Origin: VRUE01 sp963714155
GTDB taxonomy: Bacteria; Actinomycetota; Thermoleophilia; Solirubrobacterales; 70-9
Reading direction: 5' to 3'
DNA: 64,000 bases
NCBI GenBank assembly: GCA_963714155.1
Contig: OY970236.1
Span: 2,480,001-2,544,000 of the forward strand
The position numbers and the translations under genes are program-made. This document shows positions 19,560 to 28,807 of the stretch, one piece after another. The notes beneath the pieces were generated by a model that was given only the letters and a program-made list of their open reading frames with translations, did no database searches and was not told the DNA's origin. Each line of letters starts with the position of its first letter. Within the stretch, counting starts at the first letter, position 1.

Positions 19560-20215
19560 GGTTCCGCTGCTCCACCGGGCGCGGCCGGGGCCGAACCGGG
19601 GTCGCCGCCGACGACGATCACGTCGGGCAGGTTCTGCTGCGCCTTGATGTAGTTGTCGCCGGTTTGTTCGGGGTTTGCTTCGACCAACCGCGTGTCTTCT
19701 TCGACCTTCTCCGCCGGCGGCTTGTAGCCGGTCACCTGGTGCACCTCGCCATTGCTCGTCTTGGCGACCACTTTGCCGCCGCCCTTGCTCGATTTGTCCG
19801 CGCCTTTGGCCTTTCCGCCCTTGCCAGAGCCCGCGGCAGCGGTCGTCCCGGCCGTGGTGCTTGCGACGGCAGCGGGACGGTTTCGCAGCGCCTCCAGCAA
19901 CGCCTCGTTTTCGCCTTCGTCGCCACCGCTGCGACCGACTACCACGCCGATCGCGACCGCAATTGGCAGCAGGGCGAAGAAGCCGACCGCAGCCGCCCGG
20001 CTCCCCGAACCGCCCTTGGCGGGCAGGCGCGGCAGCGGCCGGTGGGCACGCTTGCTCATCGCCGCGAAGTAGCGGGAGGAGGGGTTGGCGCCATTGCCGC
20101 GCCGCGCCCCGCAGTTGACGCAGTAGCGCTGCTGCGGATCGAGCGCCGCGCCGCACTCCTCGCAGGGCTCGTACTTGCTCGAGCCCGCAAGGGGATGCTC
20201 AGGTGCCACGGTCAT
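19556..20215 (-). CDS. Membrane protein with N-terminal zinc ribbon
   Basis: A 219-residue protein. An N-terminal zinc ribbon (CEECGAALDPQQRYCVNCG, about residues 18-36) is followed by a basic stretch, one transmembrane segment (about residues 75-93) and a Gly/Lys/Ala-rich extracytoplasmic part ending in a short ordered block (VHQVTGYKPPAEKVEEDTRL). The orientation (ribbon inside, tail outside) is inferred from the positive residues before the membrane segment. Function unknown. Confidence 0.7.
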   Translation of the reverse strand: MTVAPEHPLAGSSKYEPCEECGAALDPQQRYCVNCGARRGNGANPSSRYFAAMSKRAHRPLPRLPAKGGSGSRAAAVGFFALLPIAVAIGVVVGRSGGDEGENEALLEALRNRPAAVASTTAGTTAAAGSGKGGKAKGADKSSKGGGKVVAKTSNGEVHQVTGYKPPAEKVEEDTRLVEANPEQTGDNYIKAQQNLPDVIVVGGDPGSAPAAPGGAAEP

Positions 20216-20409
20216 CGCTTCTCACTCCCTTTGTCGTGCGACTTGGATTGCTGCTTGCGCTCGCGCTTTTCGAGGATCAGCTTCGATTCCGCCTGCCGCT
20301 CTGCGGCGGTGTCCTGGGTGGTCTGACAGCCGGTCGCAACGACGGCGAGCAGCAGGACGCAGGCGGCCAGAAGGCCGGCGCGGTATGCGTTGCGGCTAGC
20401 CGAACGCAC
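20212..20409 (-). CDS. Small lipoprotein in the pst operon
   Basis: A 65-residue protein starting with GTG. The signal peptide ends in a lipobox VVATGC (Cys at about 28), leaving a 37-residue highly charged mature part (AERQAESKLILEKRERKQQ). It overlaps pstB by 14 bases and the next gene by four. It is too small to be an enzyme and may anchor or cap a membrane complex. Confidence 0.65.
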   Translation of the reverse strand: MRSASRNAYRAGLLAACVLLLAVVATGCQTTQDTAAERQAESKLILEKRERKQQSKSHDKGSEKR

Positions 20410-21361
20410 CGCTCACGTACTCCTTGGTGCGCTGCTCGCGGGGCGAGCCGAAGAGGGCGGTGGCACTGCTGTACTCGACCAGCTCGCCGAGGTACATGAA
20501 GGCGACGTGATCGGCGATCCGGTAGGCCTGCTGCAGGTTGTGGGTGACGATCACGACGGCGACGTCGTCGCGCAGCTTGACGATCAGGTCCTCGATCACC
20601 TGGGTCGACTGCGGGTCGAGCGCCGAGCAGGGCTCGTCCAGCAAGAGCACCTCCGGTTCGGCCGCCAGCGCGCGGGCGATGCAGAGCCGCTGCTGCTGGC
20701 CGCCGGAGAGACGCAGCGCCGGGTGGTCGAGGTTGTCCTTGACCTCCTCGAAGAGCCCGGCCCGCTGCAGCGCGCTGTGGACTTTCGGCTCCAGCGCCTT
20801 CTTGCGCTGGCGCCGCGAGCCCTGCTCACGCAGCACGTAGGCGATGTTGTCGAAGACGCTCATCGGGAACGGGTTGGGCTGCTGGAAGACCATCGTCACC
20901 CGGCGCCGCAGCGAGGTCGGCTCGATCAGGCGGATGTCGACGTCGTCGAGCAGGATGCGGCCGCGCAGCGTCGCCGTCCGGGTCAGCTCGGTGAGCCGGT
21001 TGAGCGAGCGCAGCAGCGTCGTCTTGCCGCAGCCGGAGGGTCCGATCAGCGACAGCACCTCGCCCTGGCGCACCGGCAGCGAGACCGATTTGACCGCTTC
21101 GCGATTGGCGTAGGAGACCGAGACGTCGTCGATCTCCATGCGGCGGATCGAGAACTGGGGGGCGGTGATCGAGCGGCGCGGCGCGGTGAAGCCGCCCGGC
21201 GCCGAAATACCGCTGCCGTTAGTCGACGCGACCGGGGTCGGCACCTGCGTGGCGGCGGGGGCATCCTCCAGCGGCAAGCGCCGGATCGGCGGCGGGGCGT
21301 CTGAACTGACCCCCCCTACTTGGCGGTCCAACTCAGACACGTTGGGGGTTACGAACTCCAC
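20396..21361 (-). CDS. pstB: Phosphate ABC transporter ATP-binding protein
   Basis: A 321-residue protein. The ATPase core starts near residue 75 and contains Walker A GPSGCGKTT (about 107-115), the PstB-type VFQQPNPFPMSVFDN block, signature LSGGQQQR and Walker B LLLDEPCSALD. It powers the PstSCA phosphate importer. The first 74 residues are a Pro/Ser-rich extension not found in typical PstB (about 250-270 aa). The GTG at 21361 overlaps the pstA stop by 13 bases and has AGGTAGGA upstream; an internal ATG at about residue 75 is an alternative. Confidence 0.95.
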   Translation of the reverse strand: MEFVTPNVSELDRQVGGVSSDAPPPIRRLPLEDAPAATQVPTPVASTNGSGISAPGGFTAPRRSITAPQFSIRRMEIDDVSVSYANREAVKSVSLPVRQGEVLSLIGPSGCGKTTLLRSLNRLTELTRTATLRGRILLDDVDIRLIEPTSLRRRVTMVFQQPNPFPMSVFDNIAYVLREQGSRRQRKKALEPKVHSALQRAGLFEEVKDNLDHPALRLSGGQQQRLCIARALAAEPEVLLLDEPCSALDPQSTQVIEDLIVKLRDDVAVVIVTHNLQQAYRIADHVAFMYLGELVEYSSATALFGSPREQRTKEYVSGAFG

Positions 21362-22346
21362 GTTCCTACCTTTCGGGCGCGGCGATGGACGACGTCGACG
21401 GCCGCGTTCAGGGCCAACACCATCAGCAGCAGGACGAAGGCCGCCGCGTAGGCCTTCTGGGGCTGATTGAGGTTCCCGGTCGGGGACGCCTCGTAGACGA
21501 AGTTGGTCAGCGTCGTTCCCGCCCCGCGCAGATAGTTGAGCGGGAAGGCACCGCCGACCGGGGCGAAGTTCTGGGTGGCGCCGAGCAGGACGACGATGAT
21601 CGCCGTGTCACCGATGATCCGGCCGAGGCCGAGCATCGCCCCGGTCGCCACCTGCGGGCGCGCCGCCGGCAGCAGGATCCGCCGCGTCGTCGCGATCTTG
21701 GTCTTGCCGACCGCGTAGGAGGCCTCACGCACATGCTGGGGGATCGCGTTGAGCCCCTCGCGGGTGCTGGCGACGACCAGCGGCAGGGCGACGATCGCGA
21801 GCATCGCCGAGGCGGCGAAGAAGGAGCGGCCGAAGACGACCCCTTCGGAGGTGCGGCTGAGGAAGCCAAGGGCGGTGCTGGAGAAGATCACCGTGCCGAA
21901 GAGGGCGAGGACGATCGAGGGAATGCCGGCGATCGCCTCGATCGTCGATTCGGTGATCCGCGCCAGGCCGGCGGGGCGGCCGTACTCGACCAGCCACACG
22001 GCAACCCCGACGCCGGTCGGCAGCGCGATCGCCATTCCCATCACGGCGACGATCAGGGTGCCGATGAAGGCGTCGGCGAAGCCACCCGATTCGCTCTCGC
22101 TGAACCCGGCCGTGGCGGGAGTGACCAGCATCGAGGGCTTCAGGTACTTGACTCCTTGCAGGAAGAGATAGACGACGATCGCCACCGCGATCGCGCAGAA
22201 GAGCAGGCCAAGCGCCCAGCAGATCGCCAGGCCGATCCGATCCGAGAGCCGCCAGGTGGCGCTGCCCTCGACCGCATCCTTGCCCGGTTTCTGCGGCGCA
22301 GGGGTGGGCGGCCCGCCGGTCGGCGGGGTGGCGACGGATGACTCCA

Positions 22347-22347
<1 letters not shown>
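21349..22347 (-). CDS. pstA: Phosphate ABC transporter permease PstA
   Basis: A 332-residue inner-membrane permease with about six transmembrane segments after a 35-residue cytoplasmic Pro-rich start. The EAA-like coupling loop (REASYAVGKTKIATTRRILLPAARPQ) and the GRIIGDTAIIVVLLGA block are typical of PstA. The ATG at 22347 shares one base with the pstC stop (TGATG). Confidence 0.95.
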
Positions 22348-23342
<995 letters not shown>

Positions 23343-23346
23343 CGAG

Positions 23347-24183
23347 CTACTTCTTGGCCTTCTTGTTGAAGGCGGGGACGCCACCGGCTTTGGCGATCAC
23401 TTCGCCGGCGAGCGGATCACGCCGAGCCCAGTCGATGAACTTGCTCAGCGCCGGAGAGATGCCGCTGCCGTCACCCGGCAGGACCAGGAAGAGGTAGCGC
23501 GAGAGCGGGTACTTGAGCGGCTCGACGCTGATCTTGTCGGCTTGGCAGGGAACCCCGTTGACCTTGAGCGCTTTCTGGCCCTTGCCCTGCCAGGCCAACC
23601 CGTCATAGCCGATCGCATTCGGGTCGGTCTTGACGGCATTGACGACGAGGCCGTCTGCCGTCAGCGCGTTGACGTTGGAGGCCGGCAGCTCGTTGTTGAG
23701 CACCGCCTGGAGGAAGAAGTTGTATGTCCCTCCGTTGGTGTCGCGGCCGACCGGATCGATCGTCGTAGCCAGGCCGGAACCCGGCAGCTGGCTCCAGTTC
23801 GTCAGCAGCCCCCGGTAGATGTCGTGGGTCTGCTGGATCGTGATGTTTTTGAGCTTGTTCTTCGGGTTGACGTCGATGCAGAGCCCGTCGAGGAACATCT
23901 TGATGTAGGTCGTGCCGGCGTCGCTGGGCAGCGGCGTGCGGGCCTGTCCGGCGAACTGGCTGGTGCCGTTCTGGACGTCCTTGACCCCCGCGTTGCCGCC
24001 GTTGGCGGTGTAGACGAAGTGGACCTTTTTGTTGACCTCCTTCGTGTAGGTGCTGAACAGCGCCTGTAGCACCGGTTGCGCCGCAACCGAGCCCGACCCG
24101 ATCAGGGTCACGGCCCCGGCAGAGGCCGGTATGGCGAGTGCCACTAGGGCGACTGCCGAGATGACGAGGGTCCTGATTCTCAT
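23347..24183 (-). CDS. pstS: Phosphate ABC transporter substrate-binding protein
   Basis: A 278-residue exported protein with a Sec signal (VALVALAIPASAGA) and no lipobox Cys. The binding-site signatures are present: IGSGSVAAQP, ANGGNAGVKDVQNGTSQFAG, and DPVGRDTNGGTYNFFLQAVL. It captures inorganic phosphate and feeds PstCA. It is the first gene of an eight-gene minus-strand run (pstSCAB plus four extra genes) with overlaps throughout. No regulator or phoU lies nearby. Confidence 0.93.
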   Translation of the reverse strand: MRIRTLVISAVALVALAIPASAGAVTLIGSGSVAAQPVLQALFSTYTKEVNKKVHFVYTANGGNAGVKDVQNGTSQFAGQARTPLPSDAGTTYIKMFLDGLCIDVNPKNKLKNITIQQTHDIYRGLLTNWSQLPGSGLATTIDPVGRDTNGGTYNFFLQAVLNNELPASNVNALTADGLVVNAVKTDPNAIGYDGLAWQGKGQKALKVNGVPCQADKISVEPLKYPLSRYLFLVLPGDGSGISPALSKFIDWARRDPLAGEVIAKAGGVPAFNKKAKK

Positions 24184-24261
24184 ACGCGTTTTGCTGCCTT
24201 CCTTGCCGGGTATAGAAGTTTCTTGATCAGCTAACTCGACATGACCCTAACAGCTTCTGTA

Positions 24262-24287
24262 CTTTATTGACCTCTTTACTAATAAAG
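24262..24287. promoter_or_regulatory. AT-rich inverted repeat between pstS and the lysine-repeat gene
   Basis: Arms CTTTATT (24262-24268) and AATAAAG (24281-24287) flank a 12-base spacer in the divergent intergenic region. It could be an operator for either direction. I looked for a recognisable Pho box and could not define one. Confidence 0.35.
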
Positions 24288-24320
24288 GCTGCCCCGGCAC
24301 GCCCTATGACGGAGGTTCAA

Positions 24321-24989
24321 TTGCTCAGAAGAAGACTGTCCACGCCTCGTGCCGCAACCGCGGTCGCGCTGGCGGCTGTGCTCGCGGCGGCCGTAGCCGT
24401 GACGCCATCGTTCGCGGGGTCCGCGATCAGCGGGGGCTTCATCACCAAGAAGGCGGCCGGCAAGATCTACGTCTCCAACAAGAAGGCCGCGACGCTGTAC
24501 CTGAAAAAGAAGGCGGCCGGCAACATCTACGTGAAGAAGGCCGAGGCCCCCCTGACGCCAGTGGTTGGCATCGCAGCGGGAACGGCGGTCTTCGGCCCCT
24601 CGGGCGCGACGACCCCCGGGTTCATCCCGACCGCGTTCACCACGGTCGCCACCCCCGGCACCGCCTCAGCGGTCGTCACTTTTTCGGGCCAGGCAACCTG
24701 CGTGGCGCCGAAACCGACGATCGAACTCGCCTGCCCGGTCCAGATCCTGGTTGACGGCCAGGCCCTCGGCAAAGTCAACTTCGCCCCGGCGACGGCGGCT
24801 TCGCCGGCACCGGCACCGTTGACTTACACGGTGGTGCAGACCACGGTCCTGCAGAAAGGCGGCCACGTCATCGCCGTCCAGTACGCCGGCGCCAAAAACG
24901 TGGTCTTCACGCTGAAAAGCTGGAACCTGGCGGTCCAAGCCTACCCCGAGTTGCCGGAAGCACTGCCCACCGAAACGACCACGAAATAG
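24321..24989 (+). CDS. Secreted protein with lysine-rich repeats
   Basis: A 222-residue protein starting at TTG 24321, chosen because GGAGG lies five bases upstream; the ATG at 24306 has no ribosome site. A signal peptide (cleavage near SFAGS) is followed by three imperfect repeats of the type KKAAGKIYV, KKAATLYLK, KKAAGNIYV, then a beta-rich domain of about 150 residues containing two Cys (TCVAPKPTIELACPV) that could form a disulfide. Such KKAA repeats recur in secreted proteins of this bacterial group. No enzymatic motif is seen; a cell-surface or matrix role is possible. Confidence 0.7.
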   Translation: MLRRRLSTPRAATAVALAAVLAAAVAVTPSFAGSAISGGFITKKAAGKIYVSNKKAATLYLKKKAAGNIYVKKAEAPLTPVVGIAAGTAVFGPSGATTPGFIPTAFTTVATPGTASAVVTFSGQATCVAPKPTIELACPVQILVDGQALGKVNFAPATAASPAPAPLTYTVVQTTVLQKGGHVIAVQYAGAKNVVFTLKSWNLAVQAYPELPEALPTETTTK

Positions 24990-25000
24990 GGCGAGAAGAA

Positions 25001-25046
25001 GCAAAAAAGAGCCGACCGCGCCGGAGCAGTCCGGCGCGGTCGGCTC
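25001..25046. terminator. Bidirectional intrinsic terminator
   Basis: A 16-base stem GAGCCGACCGCGCCGG (25009-25024) pairs with 25031-25046 across a 6-base loop. On the minus strand it is followed by a U-run (complement of 25002-25007), which makes it a textbook terminator for the small minus-strand gene ending at 25075. It also closes the plus-strand gene. Confidence 0.85.
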
Positions 25047-25074
25047 TCGAGGCGACCCCAGGGGAAGGTCGGCC

Positions 25075-25311
25075 TCAGTGCCCGCGCAGTTGGAACCGCG
25101 CGGGCCGGGGAAGCGGCTCACCGAGGATCAGGCGAGCCCGGTAGTAGAGAGCTTCAAAGGCCTGCGTATCCAGGTCATCGGTCCCGTGCTGCTCGCGCCC
25201 CGGCTGGGTCGCGGGGACATCCGCCGGCCCCCCTCCTCCGGGGTGCTGGCGCAGGACGCCGTTCAGCCTGCCGCGCGAGACGAATTTCGTGTGCTCCGGT
25301 GCATTGTCCAT
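25075..25311 (-). CDS. Hypothetical 78-residue protein with strong ribosome site
   Basis: A small gene supported by AAAGGAGA seven bases before the ATG and by a U-tailed terminator just past its stop. The protein is hydrophilic, with a glycine-rich middle (HPGGGGPADV) and a helical C-terminal half (LDTQAFEALYYRARLILGE). No family is recognised. Its expression signals are stronger than those of most genes here. Confidence 0.65.
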   Translation of the reverse strand: MDNAPEHTKFVSRGRLNGVLRQHPGGGGPADVPATQPGREQHGTDDLDTQAFEALYYRARLILGEPLPRPARFQLRGH

Positions 25312-25411
25312 CGGCCTTCTCCTTTCTTGGTTTTATTGACCATCTAACTCAAGAATAGCAGCAAGCGCCGCGTCCCGAGCGCCGTTTCACCTCGAGCTGC
25401 CGCCGGCCCTG

Positions 25412-25666
25412 CTAAACGGCCCGCTTCGCTCTCTCGTACAAAGTCTCGGGCGCTATATCGGCTTCGTTGGGCCAGACGATTGTTCCGGCCTCCGGGTCAG
25501 CGCGAAGCTGCCGGAAATAGTCGAGGTCGCGCAGTGGCTCGAAGACGCCCCCGTAGTCCAAGAGATAAGAGAGATCTACCTCAGCCGTTAGCCCGTCATC
25601 AAAGCTGACGCGAACCTGATGATCGTCTCCGACCCTGGCATCGACAAGAATTGGCGTACCGCGCAT
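25412..25666 (-). CDS. DUF2442 domain protein
   Basis: An 84-residue protein matching DUF2442: MRGTPILVDARVGDDHQVRV, then DGLTAEVDLSYLLDYGGVFEPLRD and the closing IVWPNEADIAPETLYERA. DUF2442 is usually encoded next to DUF4160 in toxin-antitoxin-like pairs. Here the partner just upstream is broken. The start at ATG 25666 lacks a good Shine-Dalgarno site and was probably coupled to the DUF4160 gene. Confidence 0.75.
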   Translation of the reverse strand: MRGTPILVDARVGDDHQVRVSFDDGLTAEVDLSYLLDYGGVFEPLRDLDYFRQLRADPEAGTIVWPNEADIAPETLYERAKRAV

Positions 25667-25683
25667 AAGGTGATGATAATTCC

Positions 25684-25927
25684 CTATCTCAAGGGCTCGA
25701 TCGGCATGAGTGGTTGCTTCTGGCGTGCGCGTCCCCAGTTGTCGCGAAGTTGAGAGCGGCGGGCCTGCGCCCACTCGACCACCAAGCGACGCGCCCGCGT
25801 GGGTAGTTCGCCCGCAATCAATTCGAGGCTCTCCATAGCGAGCATGAAAATGTGGACGACCCGTGTGATGCGCCTCGTCGTAGTACATCCAGATCGTGAT
25901 GCCGTAGAAGCTGCTGATTCGGGGCAC
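25684..25927 (-). pseudogene. DUF4160 gene with internal frameshifting deletion
   Basis: The front reads VPRISSFYGITIWMYYDEAHHTG followed by RPHFHARYGE, the typical DUF4160 start. The expected back half (LELIAGELPTRARRLVVEW, ending PLMPIEPLR) is present but in another frame, with its stop TAG at 25684-25686. The span is 244 bases, not a multiple of three, and the segment between YGE and LELIAG is shorter than usual, so a small deletion has broken the frame. In the present sequence the first half runs on into the DUF2442 frame as one open reading frame. Confidence 0.7.
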
Positions 25928-26070
25928 AGCCCCGACCATTGACCTCAAGACCGCGCGACACAACACATAATCGCGCCAAAAGGCGGGCCTGTCTCAGTAC
26001 CTTTAGACACGGCAGTGGCGGGTCGGGGCGGGGCGCCACCCGGCAAAGCGCACCCCGCCCCTACGCCCCT

Positions 26071-27108
26071 TCAGGCGGCTGCAGATACCTCTGCGTCGTC
26101 GCCACCCTGTGGGTCACGGGGAGTCGAGGCCCCGTCACCGTCGGGCGGTGAGTCACCGCTGAAGCTCTTGGTCTTGCCCGGGCGCAGGTAGACGATCTGA
26201 CCCTGGCGCAGCTCGAGCTTCTGCAGCTCGGCGCGGGTCAGCTGGGCCCAGACCTCGGTCCCGTCGGCAAGCACGAACTCGACCCGGATCTCGAAGCCGA
26301 GGGCGACGATGCGCTGCACCATCGCCTCCTCGGTGTTCTCGTCGGCGTCGAGCACGACGTCCATGTCGTGCGGGCGCACGAAGCCGTCGCCGAGCCGGTT
26401 GACCTCGCCGACGAAGCTCATCACGAACTCGTTGGCGGGGTGGTCGTAGAGGTCGTCGGCGCTGCCGGACTGCTCCACCCTGCCCTCGTTCATCACCACC
26501 AGCTGGCCGGCGACGTCCATCGCCTCCTCCTGGTCATGGGTGACGAAGATCGTCGTCACGTGCATCTCCTCATGGAGGTTGCGCAGCCAGGCGCGCAGGT
26601 CCTTGCGCACCTTGGCGTCGAGCGCGCCGAAGGGCTCGTCGAGCAGCAGCACCTGCGGCTCGACCGCCAGCGCCCGGGCCAGGGCCATGCGCTGGCGCTG
26701 GCCGCCGGAGAGCTGTGAGGGGAAGCGGCCGGCGAGGCCGTCGAGTTGGACCAGCTGCAGCAGCTCGTGCACGCGGGCAGAGATCTTCGCCTTGTCCCAC
26801 TTGCGGATCGTCAGGCCGAAGGCGACGTTGTCGTAGACCGTCATGTGCTTGAAGGCGGCGTAGTGCTGGAAGACGAAGCCGACACCGCGCTTCTGCGCCG
26901 GCTTCCCGGTCGCGTCCTCGCCGTTGATCTTCACCTGTCCCGAGTCCAGGCCCTCGAGCCCGGCGATCGCCCGCAGCAGAGTGGACTTGCCGCTGCCGCT
27001 GGGGCCGAGCAGAGCCGTCAGCGAGCCGTCGGGGACATCGATCGATACGTCGTCGAGCGCCTGAAAGTCACCGAAGCGCTTGTTTGCTCCCTCGACTGAG
27101 ATTCCCAT
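26071..27108 (-). CDS. cysA: Sulfate/thiosulfate ABC transporter ATP-binding protein
   Basis: A 345-residue ATPase with Walker A GPSGSGKST, VFQHYAAFKHMTVYDNVAFG (the CysA-type Q-loop block), LSGGQRQR and Walker B LLLDEPFGALD. The C-terminal regulatory TOBE-like part has RPHDMDV, followed by an acidic unstructured tail. AGGAGG stands seven bases before the ATG at 27108. It is the last gene of the sbp-cysT-cysW-cysA operon and energises sulfate import. Confidence 0.95.
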   Translation of the reverse strand: MGISVEGANKRFGDFQALDDVSIDVPDGSLTALLGPSGSGKSTLLRAIAGLEGLDSGQVKINGEDATGKPAQKRGVGFVFQHYAAFKHMTVYDNVAFGLTIRKWDKAKISARVHELLQLVQLDGLAGRFPSQLSGGQRQRMALARALAVEPQVLLLDEPFGALDAKVRKDLRAWLRNLHEEMHVTTIFVTHDQEEAMDVAGQLVVMNEGRVEQSGSADDLYDHPANEFVMSFVGEVNRLGDGFVRPHDMDVVLDADENTEEAMVQRIVALGFEIRVEFVLADGTEVWAQLTRAELQKLELRQGQIVYLRPGKTKSFSGDSPPDGDGASTPRDPQGGDDAEVSAAA

Positions 27109-27908
27109 CAGGCGTCCTCCTTTCGTTTGAGCAGGTTCATTGCGAACAGGGTGATCAGCGCCAGGAGCGCCAGCACCAGGGAGGCGCCGTAGGCGCCGGT
27201 GGAGTTGAAGTTTGCGTACTGCTTCTCGACGAACAGCGGCAGGGTCTGGGTCTGCCCGCTGATCGAGCCGGAGACGATCGTCACTGCGCCGAACTCGCCC
27301 AGCACCCGCGCGGTGGTGAGGACGATGCCGTAGGCGACGCCCCAGCGAATCGACGGCAGGGTGATCCTCCAAAAGGTCTGCCAGCCGTTCGCCCCGAGGG
27401 TCGAGGCAGCCATCTCCTGGTCGGTGCCGATCTCCTGCAGCACCGGCACCGTCTCACGGACCACGAACGGCAGCGAGACGAAGATGCTGGCGAGGACCAT
27501 CCCCGGCACCGAGAAGAGAATCTCGATCCCGTTTTCGCCGAGGAACGCGAACCAGCCGCCGGTTCCGTAGAGGAGGAAGAGCGAGAGGCCGATGACGACC
27601 GGCGAGACCGCGAACGGGAGGTTGATGATCGCGTCGATCACCGGGTTCGCCTTCGACTTGCGGCGGACCAGGAGCAGCGCGCAGACGACCCCGAAGATCG
27701 TGTTGAGCGGCACCGCGATCACGACCATCAGCAGCGTCAGCTTCAGCGCGTGCAGGCCGTCGGGCGAGGTGATCGCGTCGAGCGGTGGCCCGATCCCGTC
27801 TTCGAAGGTCTTGTAGAAGATCATCACCAGCGGGATCAGCAGCAGCATCGTCAGGTAGCCGAGCCCGAGCACTCGCAGGCCCCAGCGGCTGGCGGGATTG
27901 GCGCCCAT
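27108..27908 (-). CDS. cysW: Sulfate ABC transporter permease CysW
   Basis: A 266-residue permease with six transmembrane segments and the sulfate-family coupling loop MAASTLGANGWQTFWRITLP. The ARVLGEFGAVTIVSGSI block is typical of CysW. It shares one base with both neighbours (stop/start TGATG type), so the operon is fully coupled. Confidence 0.92.
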   Translation of the reverse strand: MGANPASRWGLRVLGLGYLTMLLLIPLVMIFYKTFEDGIGPPLDAITSPDGLHALKLTLLMVVIAVPLNTIFGVVCALLLVRRKSKANPVIDAIINLPFAVSPVVIGLSLFLLYGTGGWFAFLGENGIEILFSVPGMVLASIFVSLPFVVRETVPVLQEIGTDQEMAASTLGANGWQTFWRITLPSIRWGVAYGIVLTTARVLGEFGAVTIVSGSISGQTQTLPLFVEKQYANFNSTGAYGASLVLALLALITLFAMNLLKRKEDA

Positions 27909-28807
27909 TAGACGCCACCTCCGTCGCCGCCGACATCCTTGGCGAGCGTCGGGATGAACTCGCTCGTGCTGCGGTCGTGGCGGATCGCCCAGCGCTGGAT
28001 CAACGAGACGGCGGCGAGCAGCAAGAGCGAGGCGACGAGCAGCACCACCGAGACCGCGGAGGCGCCGATCTCGTTGCCGGACTCGATCTGGTTGCGGATG
28101 AAGACCGAGGAGACGGTCGTGTCGGGCAACCCGCCCGCGAAGAGAAGGACGGAGCCGAACTCGCCCAGCGCGCGGGCGAAGGCGAGGGCGACGCCGGCGG
28201 CGAGGCCGGGCAGGAGGTTGGGGAAGATGATGCGGCGGAAGATCGTGAAGGCACCGGCCCCGAGCGAGGCGGCGGCGGCCTCCATCTCACGGTCCATCTC
28301 CAGCAGCAGCGGCTGCACGGCGCGGACGACGAAGGGAAGGGTGACGAACATCAGCGCTACGACGACGGCGGCCTGGGTCGCCGCCAGGTGAATCCCCAGC
28401 GGGCTGTCGTTGCCGTACAGCGTCAGCAGGGTGAGGCTGGCGACGATCGTCGGCAGGGCAAAGGGGAGGTCGATCACCGCGTTGACCGCGCTTTTGCCGG
28501 GGAAGTCGTCGCGGACCAGCAGCCAGGCGAGGATCGTGCCGAAGATCCCGTTGACCACGACGACGATCAGCGAGCAGATGACCGTCAGCTTCAAGCTCTT
28601 CAGCGCCAGGGGCGAGGTGACCTGGTCCCAGAAGGCGCCGAGGCCGCCGGTGAAGGCTTCGCTGACGACGGCCGCCAGCGGCAGCAGCACGATGATGCTC
28701 AGGTAGAGCATCACCGTGCCGCCGCCGACGCCGACGCCGAGCCCGGGCAGGCGGATGCCCGCCCGGGGTGCTGGGGCTGATGTTGCGCTTGCCGGGTGCG
28801 CTGACAT
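27908..28807 (-). CDS. cysT: Sulfate ABC transporter permease CysT
   Basis: A 299-residue permease. After a 20-residue Ala/Pro start it has six transmembrane segments, the coupling loop EAAAASLGAGAFTIFRRIIFP and the FARALGEFGSVLLFAGG block characteristic of CysT/CysU. It pairs with CysW to form the sulfate channel. Confidence 0.92.
   Translation of the reverse strand: MSAHPASATSAPAPRAGIRLPGLGVGVGGGTVMLYLSIIVLLPLAAVVSEAFTGGLGAFWDQVTSPLALKSLKLTVICSLIVVVVNGIFGTILAWLLVRDDFPGKSAVNAVIDLPFALPTIVASLTLLTLYGNDSPLGIHLAATQAAVVVALMFVTLPFVVRAVQPLLLEMDREMEAAAASLGAGAFTIFRRIIFPNLLPGLAAGVALAFARALGEFGSVLLFAGGLPDTTVSSVFIRNQIESGNEIGASAVSVVLLVASLLLLAAVSLIQRWAIRHDRSTSEFIPTLAKDVGGDGGGV

Noticed and set aside
17788..19575. 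A 595-residue protein starting at 19575
   Set aside because: The first 145 residues are a low-complexity shadow of the upstream zinc-ribbon gene; GTG 19140 gives a proper signal segment and a 4-base overlap.
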